Shown in pieces: positions 35,562 through 44,003 of a stretch of 64,000 bases of DNA. The translations under genes were made by a program, and so were the position numbers. Position 1 is the stretch's first letter. Each line of letters starts with the position of its first letter. The stretch comes from Variovorax sp. JS1663 (GTDB lineage Bacteria; Pseudomonadota; Gammaproteobacteria; Burkholderiales; Burkholderiaceae_C). The stretch is taken from the NCBI RefSeq assembly GCF_002157355.1, contig NZ_LYMK01000009.1:1-64000 (forward strand), written 5' to 3'. The notes beneath the pieces were generated by a model. That model did no database searches. It saw nothing but the letters and a program-made list of their open reading frames with translations, and had not been told where the DNA came from.

Positions 35562-36896
35562 ATGTCCAAGCACGACACCCCCGTCATCACCGAGCTGCGC
35601 GCCATCCCCGTCGCCGGCCGCGACAGCATGCTGCTCAACCTGAGCGGCGCCCACGGGCCCTTCTTCACCCGCAACCTGCTGATCCTGACCGACAGCGCCG
35701 GCCGCACGGGCGTCGGCGAGGTGCCGGGCGGCGAGAAGATCCGCCAGACGCTCGAAGACGCCCGCGACCTGGTGGTGGGCCAGCCCATCGGCGCCCACCA
35801 GCGCGTGCTGGCGCAGGTGCAGAGAACCTTTGCCGACCGCGACAGCGGCGGCCGCGGCCTGCAGACCTTCGACCTGCGCACCACCATCCACGCGGTCACG
35901 GCGATCGAATCGGCGCTGCTCGACCTGCTCGGCCAGCACCTGGACGTGCCGGTCGCGGCCCTGCTCGGCGAAGGCCAGCAGCGCGAGGCGGTGGAGATGC
36001 TGGGCTACCTCTTCTACGTGGGCGACCGCGACAAGACCGACCTGCCCTATGCGCGCGAGGCCGACGCCGACAACGACTGGTTCCGCCTGCGCCACGAGAA
36101 GGCGATGACGCCCGAGGCCATCGTGCGGCTGGCCGAGGCCGCGCGCGAGCGGTATGGCTTCAACGACTTCAAGCTCAAGGGAGGCGTGCTGCGCGGCGAT
36201 GAAGAGGTCGATGCCGTGGTCGCGCTGCACGAGCGCTTCCCCGAGGCGCGCGTGACGCTCGACCCGAACGGCGGCTGGCTGTTGAAGGACGCGATCCGGC
36301 TCGGCCAGCGCATGCGCGGCGTGGTCGCCTATGCCGAGGACCCGTGCGGCGCCGAAGGCGGCTTCTCCGGCCGCGAAGTGATGGCCGAGTTCCGCCGCGC
36401 CACCGGCCTGCCGACCGCAACCAACATGGTCGCCACCGACTGGCGCCAGTTGACGCACGCGCTGTCGCTGCAGTCGGTCGACATCCCGCTGGCCGATCCG
36501 CATTTCTGGACCATGGCCGGCTCCGTGCGCGTGGCCCAGACCTGCCGCGACTGGGGCCTGACCTGGGGCTCGCACTCCAACAACCACTTCGACGTCTCGC
36601 TGGCCATGTTCACCCACGTGGGCGCCGCCGCGCCGGGCCGCGTGACCGCGATCGACACGCACTGGATCTGGCAGGACGGCCAGCGCCTGACCAAGGACCC
36701 GCTGAAGATCGAGGGCGGCCTGGTGCAGGTGCCGAAGAAGCCGGGCCTGGGCGTCGAGCTGGACATGGCCGAGGTCGAGAAGGCGCACCAGCTGTACCAG
36801 CAGCATGGCCTGGGTGCGCGCGACGACGCGGTCGCGATGCAGTATCTGGTCCCCGGCTGGACCTTCGATCCGAAGCGCCCGGCCTTCGTCCGCTGA
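35562..36896 (+). CDS. gudD: D-glucarate dehydratase
   Basis: A 444-residue cytoplasmic enolase-superfamily enzyme that dehydrates D-glucarate to 5-keto-4-deoxy-D-glucarate. The N-terminal capping domain has [23 protein letters not shown], typical of GudD. The barrel carries FKLKGG (catalytic Lys of KxK), LDPNGGW (metal Asp), AEDP (metal Glu), ATNM (metal Asn) and GSHSNNHFD (His-Asn dyad region). The full length matches the family. It lies between the Bug protein and a GarL-type aldolase, under the LacI-type operators. Confidence 0.93.
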   Translation: MSKHDTPVITELRAIPVAGRDSMLLNLSGAHGPFFTRNLLILTDSAGRTGVGEVPGGEKIRQTLEDARDLVVGQPIGAHQRVLAQVQRTFADRDSGGRGLQTFDLRTTIHAVTAIESALLDLLGQHLDVPVAALLGEGQQREAVEMLGYLFYVGDRDKTDLPYAREADADNDWFRLRHEKAMTPEAIVRLAEAARERYGFNDFKLKGGVLRGDEEVDAVVALHERFPEARVTLDPNGGWLLKDAIRLGQRMRGVVAYAEDPCGAEGGFSGREVMAEFRRATGLPTATNMVATDWRQLTHALSLQSVDIPLADPHFWTMAGSVRVAQTCRDWGLTWGSHSNNHFDVSLAMFTHVGAAAPGRVTAIDTHWIWQDGQRLTKDPLKIEGGLVQVPKKPGLGVELDMAEVEKAHQLYQQHGLGARDDAVAMQYLVPGWTFDPKRPAFVR

Positions 36897-36921
36897 ACAC
36901 CACCACCACCGAGGACAGTCC

Positions 36922-37713
36922 ATGAGAGAGAACCGCCTGCGCACGCTGTGGAAATCCGGCGGCGCCGCCGTCAACGGCTGGCTCGCCGTGCCCAACAGCT
37001 TCTCGGCCGAGGTCATGGCTCACCAGGGCTGGGACTCGCTCACCATCGACCTGCAGCACGGCGTGGTCGACTACCAGGCCATGGTCGGCATGCTGCAGGC
37101 CATCTCCACCACGGCCACCGTGCCGGTGGTGCGCGTGCCCTGGCTGGAGCCGGCCGCGCTGATGAAGGCGCTGGACGCGGGCGCCTACGGCGTGATCTGC
37201 CCGATGGTCAACACGCGCGAGGAGGCGCAACGGCTGGTGGCCTACACCCACTACGCGCCGCGCGGCGGACGCAGCTTCGGCCCGGTGCGGGCCCTGCTCT
37301 ACGGCGGCGCCGACTACCCGCAGCAGGCCAACGACACCATCGTCACCTTCGCCATGATCGAGACCGCGCAGGCGCTGGACAACCTGGACGACATCCTCTC
37401 GGTCGAGGGGCTGGACGCGGTCTACATCGGCCCGTCGGACCTCTCGCTGGCGCTGGGCTGCCGGCCGGTGTTCGACGACGTCGACCCGCCGGTGGCGCAG
37501 GCCATCGACCACATCCTCGACCGCGCCAAGGCCCACGGCCTGGTGGCGGGCATCCACAACGGCGACCCGAACGTCGCGCTGGCGCGCATCGCCAAGGGCT
37601 TCCAGTTCGTCACCGTGAGCTCCGACGCGCGCATCATGGCCGCGGGCTCGCAGCAATTGCTGTCACGCATGCGCGCCGCACCGGCGGCCGCCCCCTCCTC
37701 CTCCACCTACTGA
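36922..37713 (+). CDS. garL: HpcH/HpaI-family aldolase (2-dehydro-3-deoxyglucarate aldolase type)
   Basis: A 263-residue class II aldolase. Motifs are DLQHGVVDY (catalytic His), VVRVPWLEP (substrate Arg), DAGAYGVICPMVN, AMIETAQALDNLDDIL (metal Glu) and YIGPSDLSLALG (metal Asp). It would cleave the GudD product to pyruvate and tartronate semialdehyde. The next gene reduces the latter, which supports the GarL assignment over the homoprotocatechuate aldolase HpaI. GAGGA lies 9 bp before the ATG. Confidence 0.87.
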   Translation: MRENRLRTLWKSGGAAVNGWLAVPNSFSAEVMAHQGWDSLTIDLQHGVVDYQAMVGMLQAISTTATVPVVRVPWLEPAALMKALDAGAYGVICPMVNTREEAQRLVAYTHYAPRGGRSFGPVRALLYGGADYPQQANDTIVTFAMIETAQALDNLDDILSVEGLDAVYIGPSDLSLALGCRPVFDDVDPPVAQAIDHILDRAKAHGLVAGIHNGDPNVALARIAKGFQFVTVSSDARIMAAGSQQLLSRMRAAPAAAPSSSTY

Positions 37714-37725
37714 AAGGACAAGGAC

Positions 37726-38610
37726 ATGAAGATCGGATTCATCGGCCTGGGCATCATGGGCGCGCCGATGGCGCAGAACCTGATGAACGCGGGCCACGAG
37801 TTGATCGTGCGCACGCGCAGCAAGGTGCCGGACGCGCTCCAGGGCGCCACCGTCTGCAAGACCAATGCGGACGTGGCGCGCGCCGCCGAGGTGGTCGTCC
37901 TCATGCTGCCCGACACGCCCGACGTGGAGCAGGTGCTGTTCGGCGAGGACGGCGTGGCCTCGGGCCTGTCGAAGGGCAAGCTGGTGATCGACATGAGCTC
38001 GATCTCGCCCATCGACACCAAGCGCTACGCCGCGAAGATCAACGAACTGGGCTGCGACTACCTGGATGCGCCGGTCTCGGGCGGCGAGGTGGGCGCCAAG
38101 GCCGCGAGCCTCACCATCATGGTCGGCGGACCCGAAGCCGCCTTCGAGCGCGCGAAGCCGCTGTTCGAGAAGATGGGCAAGAACATCACCCTGGTCGGCG
38201 GCAACGGCGACGGCCAGACCACCAAGGTGGCGAACCAGATCATCGTGGCGCTCAACATCGCCGCGGTGGGCGAGGCGCTCGTGTTCGCGAGCAAGGCGGG
38301 CGCCGATCCGGCCAAGGTGCGGCAGGCGCTGATGGGCGGCTTCGCGGCCAGCCGCATCCTGGAGGTGCACGGGGAGCGCATGATCAAGCGCACCTTCAAC
38401 CCGGGCTTCCGGATTGCGCTGCACCAGAAGGACCTGAGCCTGGCGCTGGCGGGCGCGCGTTCGATGGGGGTGTCGCTGCCGCAGACGGCGTCCGCGGCGC
38501 AGCTGATGCAGTCCTGTGCGGCACACGGCTGGGACCAGCTGGACCACTCCGCGCTGGTCAAGGCGCTGGAGCAGATGGCGGCGCACGCGGTGGCGCCGGA
38601 CGGCGAGTAA
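37726..38610 (+). CDS. garR: 2-hydroxy-3-oxopropionate (tartronate semialdehyde) reductase
   Basis: A 294-residue beta-hydroxyacid dehydrogenase. The Rossmann motif GLGIMGAPMAQNL lies at the start, followed by DAPVSGGEVGA (substrate loop), GQTTKVANQIIVALN with the catalytic Lys, and KDLSLAL near the end. It reduces tartronate semialdehyde to glycerate, completing glucarate breakdown to pyruvate and glycerate. It lies 12 bp after garL, with AAAGGA just before the ATG. The full length and all key motifs are present. Confidence 0.92.
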   Translation: MKIGFIGLGIMGAPMAQNLMNAGHELIVRTRSKVPDALQGATVCKTNADVARAAEVVVLMLPDTPDVEQVLFGEDGVASGLSKGKLVIDMSSISPIDTKRYAAKINELGCDYLDAPVSGGEVGAKAASLTIMVGGPEAAFERAKPLFEKMGKNITLVGGNGDGQTTKVANQIIVALNIAAVGEALVFASKAGADPAKVRQALMGGFAASRILEVHGERMIKRTFNPGFRIALHQKDLSLALAGARSMGVSLPQTASAAQLMQSCAAHGWDQLDHSALVKALEQMAAHAVAPDGE

Positions 38611-38627
38611 GCGCGGCGCTCAGCCGC

Positions 38628-38753
38628 TCAGCCGCGCAGGTAGGAGACGACGAAGAGGATCAGGGCGACAGCGATCCCGGCGCGGGAGATGTACATCCCG
38701 AGCCGGGCGGCGACCGGGTCCTGGGGCTGCATGCTGGCGTGCTTGGTGTCCAT
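38628..38753 (-). CDS. Small single-span membrane protein
   Basis: A 41-residue protein starting at the ATG at 38753, with GAGGAG 9 bp upstream. A short polar N-terminus (MDTKHASMQPQDPVAARLG) precedes one membrane helix (AGIAVALILFVVSYL). It ends 18 bp from the convergent garR stop. The family is not recognised; similar tiny proteins are commonly annotated hypothetical in this group. The strong ribosome site is the main support. Confidence 0.6.
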   Translation of the reverse strand: MDTKHASMQPQDPVAARLGMYISRAGIAVALILFVVSYLRG

Positions 38754-38890
38754 GAGGCTGAACTCCTCGAAGAATGTGGATTCCATGCTAGGCCCGAAGT
38801 GCGCGCTTGCCTATCCGCCGAATGGCCCAACCACCGTTCGGCCGAGGGCGAAGCGTGTATTGCGTCACTTTTCCAGGGAAAGCCCTGAGC

Positions 38891-39892
38891 TCAACCGTTG
38901 CGCGCAGGCTGCACGCGCTCCTGCGGCGTGACCGTGCGCGACAGCAGTCGCCCTTCCCGCAACAGCGACACCTCGAGCGCGCGCCCGACGCGGCTGGCAT
39001 CGAGCAGGCGCAGCAGGTCGTCGGCGCCGCCCACTGCGGCGCCGTCCAGCGCGAGCACGATGTCGCCCACGCGCAGCCCGGCCTGCTCGGCTGCGCCGCC
39101 GGCCAGCACCTCGCCGATGCGCACCGCATTCGGGCCCGCGTGAGTCGCCAGCGCCACGCGCCGTGAGAGCGGCACCGTCTGCGCCGCGATGCCCAGGTGC
39201 GCGCGCCGCACCCGGCCATGGGCGATGAACTCGCCGATCACGAAGCGCGCCGTGTTGCTGGAGACCGCGAAGGCCAGGCCCTGGGCGCCTGCGATCATGG
39301 CCGTGTTGATGCCCACCACCAGCCCCGAGGCCGCCACCAGCGCGCCGCCGGAGTTGCCGGGATTGAGCGCGGCATCGGTCTGGATCACGTCGTCGATCAG
39401 GTGCCCGCTCTGCGAGCGCAGGCTGCGCCCGAGCGCCGAGACGATGCCGGCGGTGACGGTCGACTCGAAGCCCAGCGGGTTGCCGATGCCCACCACCAGG
39501 TGGCCACGCTTGAGCCGCTTCGAGTCGCCCAGTGCGGCAACCGTCGCGCCGCGCGGCAGCTCGGTGCGCAGCAGCGCCAGGTCGGTCGCCGGATCGTCGC
39601 CGAGCAGTTCGGCCTCGCGATCGGCGCCGTCGCTCAGCCCGATGCGCGCGCGCCGGGCGCCGGCCACCACGTGGCTGTTGGTCAGCACCAGCCCGTCGCC
39701 GGAAATGACCACGCCCGAGCCGAAGCCGCCGCGCCGGCCAGATGCGACGCTCTGCACCCGCACCACGGCAGGCCCGACGCGATCCGCGACCTCGGCCACG
39801 GCGCGGGAGTAGGCGTCGATCAGCATCTCCTGCGCGGGTTCGGGCAGGGCACCGCCCGGTGGCTCGGGGGTTTCGAGGGCGGCATCCAGCAT
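38891..39892 (-). CDS. S1C serine protease with PDZ domain (HtrA/Deg-like), no export signal
   Basis: A 333-residue trypsin-fold protease. The catalytic triad is His74 (LTNSHVV), Asp104 (ATDLALL) and Ser181 (NPGNSGG). A PDZ domain occupies the C-terminal 90 residues (IGEVLAGGAAEQAGLRVGDIVLALDG). The N-terminus is Pro/Glu-rich and has no signal peptide or membrane segment from this start. No better upstream start is visible. It would therefore act in the cytoplasm unless exported by an unusual route, which differs from DegP/DegQ. It is separated from its neighbours and probably monocistronic. Confidence 0.88.
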   Translation of the reverse strand: MLDAALETPEPPGGALPEPAQEMLIDAYSRAVAEVADRVGPAVVRVQSVASGRRGGFGSGVVISGDGLVLTNSHVVAGARRARIGLSDGADREAELLGDDPATDLALLRTELPRGATVAALGDSKRLKRGHLVVGIGNPLGFESTVTAGIVSALGRSLRSQSGHLIDDVIQTDAALNPGNSGGALVAASGLVVGINTAMIAGAQGLAFAVSSNTARFVIGEFIAHGRVRRAHLGIAAQTVPLSRRVALATHAGPNAVRIGEVLAGGAAEQAGLRVGDIVLALDGAAVGGADDLLRLLDASRVGRALEVSLLREGRLLSRTVTPQERVQPARNG

Positions 39893-40100
39893 CTGCTGCA
39901 GATGGCGTCCCGGACCGTTGCGCGCAAGAGGGCAGGCACCTGCCCGGATGGGCAGGTCGTCGTTGTGGGACGGCGGCTAAGAGTGACAGGTGGTGCTTGA
40001 GCTTCGCAGGCCCTGCGCGAGTTCTTGCGGTTGCGCGGTCAGGTATGCAGTCGCGAAGATCGAATGCTTCGGCATGGTCATCCCTGTGCCCTGGCTCCGC

Positions 40101-41540
40101 TCATGCCCGATGGCGCACCCGCAGCTTCAGCCCCACCGGCGACATCGTGAACGCCAGCCGCTCCTGCACGTCATCGCCACCGCCGTCGCTCGACACGTCC
40201 GCGATGTCGAAGCTGCGCAGCAGCATCGCGGCCACCATCTTCATCTCCGACAGCGCGAGGTAGCGGCCCGGGCAGGTGCGCGGGCCGGCGCCGAAGGGCA
40301 TGGCGACCCGCTTGGCCGAGCCCGCGGCCCGGCCCGGGCCGTCGCCGGCGAGCCAGCGCTCCGGCCGGAATGCCTGGGGGTCGTCGAAATGCGCGGCGTT
40401 CACGGCGCCGGGGCGCATCAGGCACATCACCGGCGTGCCGGCGGGGACCGCCACGCCGTCCACCACGGTGTCGCGCACGGCCTCCTGGATGAGCAGCGGG
40501 GCGACCGGCTTGAGCCGCATCGTCTCGTGCGCGCAGGCTTCCACGAAGTCGAGCTGGCTCAACTGCTCGTGGGTGGGATGGGCCTCGGTGCCGAGCACGC
40601 CGCGGACCTCCTCGGCGGCGCGCTGCGCGGCCGCGGGATGGCGATGCAGCAGCCAGATCATCCACGCCAGCGTGTTGGCGGTCGTATCCTCGCCGGCCAG
40701 CAGCATGGTCAGCATGTTGCCGGACACGTCTTCGTCGGTCAGGTCCGAGCCGGGCCGGTCGCGCTCGGCGACCATGGCTTCGATCAGATTGCGGGGGTGC
40801 TCGCGCAGCTCGGGCTCGTCGGCCAGCCGCTGCCTCGCGGCCGCGATGAAGCCGTTGACGGCCTCGTGCACCGCGGCCAGGCCCGCCACGACGGCCGGGT
40901 CGCGCCGCGTCAGCCAGCGCGGCAGCGGCGACAGCACGCGCTTGGCGAGCGCGGGCAGCAGCTTGTCCAGGTGCTGCTGGATGACCTCCTCGTCCGACTC
41001 CACGGTGTTGATGTCGGTGCCGAAGGCCAGGCCGGCGGTCACGTCGACGGTGTAGCGCATCAGGTCCGCCTGCAGGTCGATCGCGCTGCCTGCGTCGGCG
41101 GCCTGGCGCCAGCGGCGCTCGAAGCGCTGTGTGACCTTCACCAGGGTGGGATGGAAGGCCTTGATGTGGGCCGGGTCCAGGCCGCGCAGCACCATCGGCC
41201 GGTGCCGCCGCCACTCGTCGCCGTTGACGGTGAACAGGCCGTTGAAACCCAGCGAGCGGGCCGCCGCGTTGAGCTTGGCGCCGCGCTGGAAGCCGTCGGG
41301 CCGGTCGCGCAGCACCGAGGCGACCGTGCCGGGGTTGGAGATGACGACGAACTCGCGCGAGGCGATGCGGAAGCGGTAGACCTCGCCGTACTCGCGCGCC
41401 CATTGCTCGACCTGCTGGTGCAGCCGCTCGCGCTCGATCTGCAGCGCGTTGCCCAGAAGCGGCAGGCCGCGCGGACCCGGCAGCTCGCGAATGCGCCGAA
41501 GAGGTGCATCCGCACGCGGTCCATCGGTGGTGATCGCCAT
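40101..41540 (-). CDS. Cytochrome P450
   Basis: A 479-residue haem monooxygenase without a membrane anchor. Motifs are a proline-rich start (LPGPRGLPLLGN), the I-helix AGEDTTANTLAW, the K-helix ExxR (ETMRL), the PERF-like FRPERWL and the haem loop FGAGPRTCPGRYLA with Cys423. These fit a CYP102/CYP3-like fatty-acid or terpenoid hydroxylase branch rather than class I camphor-type P450s. No ferredoxin or reductase gene is adjacent, so electron partners must be elsewhere. A GNAT gene lies 67 bp upstream in the same direction. The substrate is unknown. Confidence 0.92.
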   Translation of the reverse strand: MAITTDGPRADAPLRRIRELPGPRGLPLLGNALQIERERLHQQVEQWAREYGEVYRFRIASREFVVISNPGTVASVLRDRPDGFQRGAKLNAAARSLGFNGLFTVNGDEWRRHRPMVLRGLDPAHIKAFHPTLVKVTQRFERRWRQAADAGSAIDLQADLMRYTVDVTAGLAFGTDINTVESDEEVIQQHLDKLLPALAKRVLSPLPRWLTRRDPAVVAGLAAVHEAVNGFIAAARQRLADEPELREHPRNLIEAMVAERDRPGSDLTDEDVSGNMLTMLLAGEDTTANTLAWMIWLLHRHPAAAQRAAEEVRGVLGTEAHPTHEQLSQLDFVEACAHETMRLKPVAPLLIQEAVRDTVVDGVAVPAGTPVMCLMRPGAVNAAHFDDPQAFRPERWLAGDGPGRAAGSAKRVAMPFGAGPRTCPGRYLALSEMKMVAAMLLRSFDIADVSSDGGGDDVQERLAFTMSPVGLKLRVRHRA

Positions 41541-41607
41541 CTCGGCCCTTTCGTGCGTTGCCCAAGGCTTGAAAACGCGGGATCTTATCCCGCGATGGGG
41601 CAGCGAT

Positions 41608-42264
41608 TCAGAAGCCGAACTGGAAGAACTGGTTGTTCAGCCAGCGCCACACCAGTTCCATGGGCCCCGGCTCGGGCGCAGGGGGCTGCCGCGAGGTTAC
41701 GGCGCGCTCCATGCGCAGCACCGGCCGTTCGGCACCGCGGGTGCCGGCGATGAAGCCCATGCGCTGCATGAAGCGGATCATCCGCTGGTTGGAGGAAGGC
41801 ACCTCGGCGAAGAGGCGCCGCAGGCCGGCATCGCGCGCCGCGTCCATCAGTCGGTCGAGCAGCAGGTCCGCCAGCCCCTGGCCCTGCCAGACATCGGCCA
41901 CCACCAGCGTCAGCGCCGCGGCCTCGCCGTCCTCGCTGAGGCTGTAGCGCGCCTCGCCGATCACCTCGTCGACCAGGCCCACCCGGGCCGTGGCGACGAA
42001 GGCGACCTGCTGGACGCCGTCCACGTTGACCAGGTCCACCAGCATGGCCGGCGAGCACACGCCGCCCAGGCCGCGGCCGAAGCGCTCGCCGCGGGAGGCG
42101 TGCGACAGCCTGGAAACGAAGCCGGCGAAGCGTTTCGCATCGTCGGGGCGCACGTCGCGGATCTGGGCCGGCGCGCCGTTGCGCAGCCGCACGTGCCGGG
42201 GTGTTCCCACGGCACGCCGGGTGGCGGCGATGGCTGCGGCGGCGTTGGTGTTCATCTTGAGCAT
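41608..42264 (-). CDS. GNAT-family N-acetyltransferase
   Basis: A 218-residue protein from the ATG at 42264 (GGGGGAAG upstream). The GNAT core is at about residues 30-170: IRDVRPDDAKRFAGF, ALTLVVADVWQGQGLADLLLDRL (acetyl-CoA loop, Q-x-x-G-x-A form) and SNQRMIRFMQRMGF. The C-terminus adds an amphipathic tail (LVWRWLNNQFFQFGF) not needed for GNAT folding. Similar domains are found in protein lysine acetyltransferases of the Pat type, but here the domain stands alone. A two-part response-regulator box lies 62 bp upstream. The substrate is unknown. Confidence 0.82.
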   Translation of the reverse strand: MLKMNTNAAAAIAATRRAVGTPRHVRLRNGAPAQIRDVRPDDAKRFAGFVSRLSHASRGERFGRGLGGVCSPAMLVDLVNVDGVQQVAFVATARVGLVDEVIGEARYSLSEDGEAAALTLVVADVWQGQGLADLLLDRLMDAARDAGLRRLFAEVPSSNQRMIRFMQRMGFIAGTRGAERPVLRMERAVTSRQPPAPEPGPMELVWRWLNNQFFQFGF

Positions 42265-42325
42265 GGCGCTTCCCCCGGTGGCTGTGAAAGAGCCGCAAGC
42301 TTCCCGCGCCACCCCCCACCCAGTC

Positions 42326-42342
42326 CTTAAGTCGTACTTAAG
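42326..42342. promoter_or_regulatory. PmrA/QseB-type response regulator box
   Basis: CTTAAG-TCGTA-CTTAAG is a perfect direct repeat of the YTTAAK half-site with a 5-bp spacer, the known layout of PmrA boxes. It lies between the divergent GNAT gene (62 bp away) and the phosphoesterase-oxidoreductase operon (138 bp away). It can also be read as a palindrome. Confidence 0.6.
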
Positions 42343-42344
42343 CG

Positions 42345-42364
42345 TCCTGAAGCCGCCTTCAGGA
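42345..42364. promoter_or_regulatory. Perfect inverted repeat next to the PmrA-type box
   Basis: TCCTGAAG-CCGC-CTTCAGGA is a perfect 8-bp inverted repeat with a 4-bp centre, 2 bp beyond the direct-repeat box. It could be an operator or an RNA hairpin in the leader of the downstream + operon. Confidence 0.4.
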
Positions 42365-42479
42365 CGTGGACAGTTTCTCGAATTCAGAACGTTTAAGGCC
42401 GGCGCCAGTGACGCCGGCGCCGCCTTCGGCGACAGTCGCCGGCGAGGACCCCGCCGGTCCGACCGATCGCCCACCCGCC

Positions 42480-44003
42480 ATGAATGCACCACGCTACGTT
42501 TGCCTGTCCGACCTCCACCTGGGGGCGGCCTACAGCACCCTGACCTACGCCGACGCCCAGGGACGGCCCGACCCCGGTCGCCCCAGCGACACCCAGACCG
42601 CCTTCGGCAGCGCCCTGCGCGCGCTGCTGTCCTCGATGGACGGACCGCCGCCGACGCTGATCCTGCTGGGCGACGTGCTCGACATGGGCCTGTCGCCGAT
42701 GGGCGACGTGGCGGCCGCCTTCCAGTGCTTCGTCAAGACCGTGATGCAGGACGGCGGCCGGCCGGTGTTCGCCCCGCGCGTGCTGTACGTGCCGGGCAAC
42801 CATGACCACCATCTGTGGCGCATCGCGCAGGACCAGCAGTACCAGGACGCCCTGGCGCAGGGCCGCATCGGCGACGACCTGGTCAAGCACACCGCGCTCT
42901 TCGACCCCGCGCTGGAGGAGGCCGGCACCTCCCGGATCGCCTCGTCGATGCTGACGCAGCTGATGGCCGGCTGCCCGGGCCTGGCCGGCGCGCGGGTGGA
43001 GATCGCCTACCCGAACCTCGGCCTGCTCGATGCGGCGCGCCAGCGCTGCGTGGTGCTGCACCACGGCCACTACATCGACCCGATGTACCGGGTGATGACG
43101 ATGCTGAACGCGCAGGCCCCGGGCCGCAACGCGGGGCGCAACCCGGCCCAGGTGACGGTCTCGGACCTGGAGAGCCAGAACGGCGCCTGGGTCGACTTCA
43201 TGTGGTCCGACCTGGGCAGCTCGGGCGTGACCGGGGCCGGCGCCGGCAAGCTCTACGAGGTGATGCGCGACGCCGCCGCGTCCCACGACTTCGCGCAGCG
43301 CCTGGCCGCCCTGCTGGTGACCAAGCTCGACCAGAACTTCGGCATGAGCGGGAGCATGGACGTGTTCCAGGGCGTCACCGTGAGCCAGCTCGTGCTCGGC
43401 GTGCTCGATGCCACGCTGGGCCGGGGCGCCGAGTCGCAGCGCGACGGCTATGCCGAGGTGATGAGCACCGACGACGTGGCCGACCTGCGCTGGTACCTCT
43501 CGGGCCCGGTGAGGCTGGAGCTGGCGCAGGCCGGGCTCGAGCCGTCGGCGCTGGATCTGAGCTTCATCTTCGGCCACAGCCACAAGCCCTTCGAGGACGA
43601 GCTGCCGGTGGCCGGCTTCGACCGGCCGGTGGGCGTCTTCAACACCGGCGGCTGGGTCATGGACCAGCCCACCATGACCACCACGCAGGGGGCCTCGGCC
43701 ATGTTCATCGACGACGCGCTGAACATCGCGTCGCTGCGCCTGTTCAACGACCCGGTGAACGGGCGCGTGCCGGCGGTGCATGCGCGCGGCATCGGCGGCT
43801 TTCGCGACCGCGACAACCCGATGCTGGCCACGCTGGCCGCCGGCATCGAGCGCACCCGGCCCGCCTGGGAGGCGTTTTCGCGGAACGCGCAGCAGGCCAC
43901 GGAAAGCCGCGCCACGCTGCTGCTCGACGAGTTCTTCACCGCCTCGGTGGAGGTGATGGCGAATGCACGGGCCGGCATGGCGGCCGGCAAGGTGAAGGCA
44001 TGA
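42480..44003 (+). CDS. Metallophosphoesterase
   Basis: A 507-residue calcineurin-like phosphoesterase from the ATG at 42480. A GTG at 42366 would add 38 Pro-rich residues. Metal-binding blocks are CLSDLHLG, LLGDVLDMG, VPGNHDHHLW, LHHGHYIDP and FGHSHKP, the full set for a two-metal centre. There is no signal peptide. Its stop overlaps the start of the oxidoreductase/hydrolase fusion gene (ATGA), so both are made together. The substrate is unknown; family members act on phospholipids, nucleotides or sphingomyelin-like compounds. The operon context suggests a lipid or sterol-like compound. Confidence 0.87.
   Translation: MNAPRYVCLSDLHLGAAYSTLTYADAQGRPDPGRPSDTQTAFGSALRALLSSMDGPPPTLILLGDVLDMGLSPMGDVAAAFQCFVKTVMQDGGRPVFAPRVLYVPGNHDHHLWRIAQDQQYQDALAQGRIGDDLVKHTALFDPALEEAGTSRIASSMLTQLMAGCPGLAGARVEIAYPNLGLLDAARQRCVVLHHGHYIDPMYRVMTMLNAQAPGRNAGRNPAQVTVSDLESQNGAWVDFMWSDLGSSGVTGAGAGKLYEVMRDAAASHDFAQRLAALLVTKLDQNFGMSGSMDVFQGVTVSQLVLGVLDATLGRGAESQRDGYAEVMSTDDVADLRWYLSGPVRLELAQAGLEPSALDLSFIFGHSHKPFEDELPVAGFDRPVGVFNTGGWVMDQPTMTTTQGASAMFIDDALNIASLRLFNDPVNGRVPAVHARGIGGFRDRDNPMLATLAAGIERTRPAWEAFSRNAQQATESRATLLLDEFFTASVEVMANARAGMAAGKVKA

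Noticed and set aside
39977..40075. A 32-codon frame after the P450 gene with AGGGA upstream
   Set aside because: Too short, with no hydrophobic segment or recognisable motif; the ribosome site alone is weak support.
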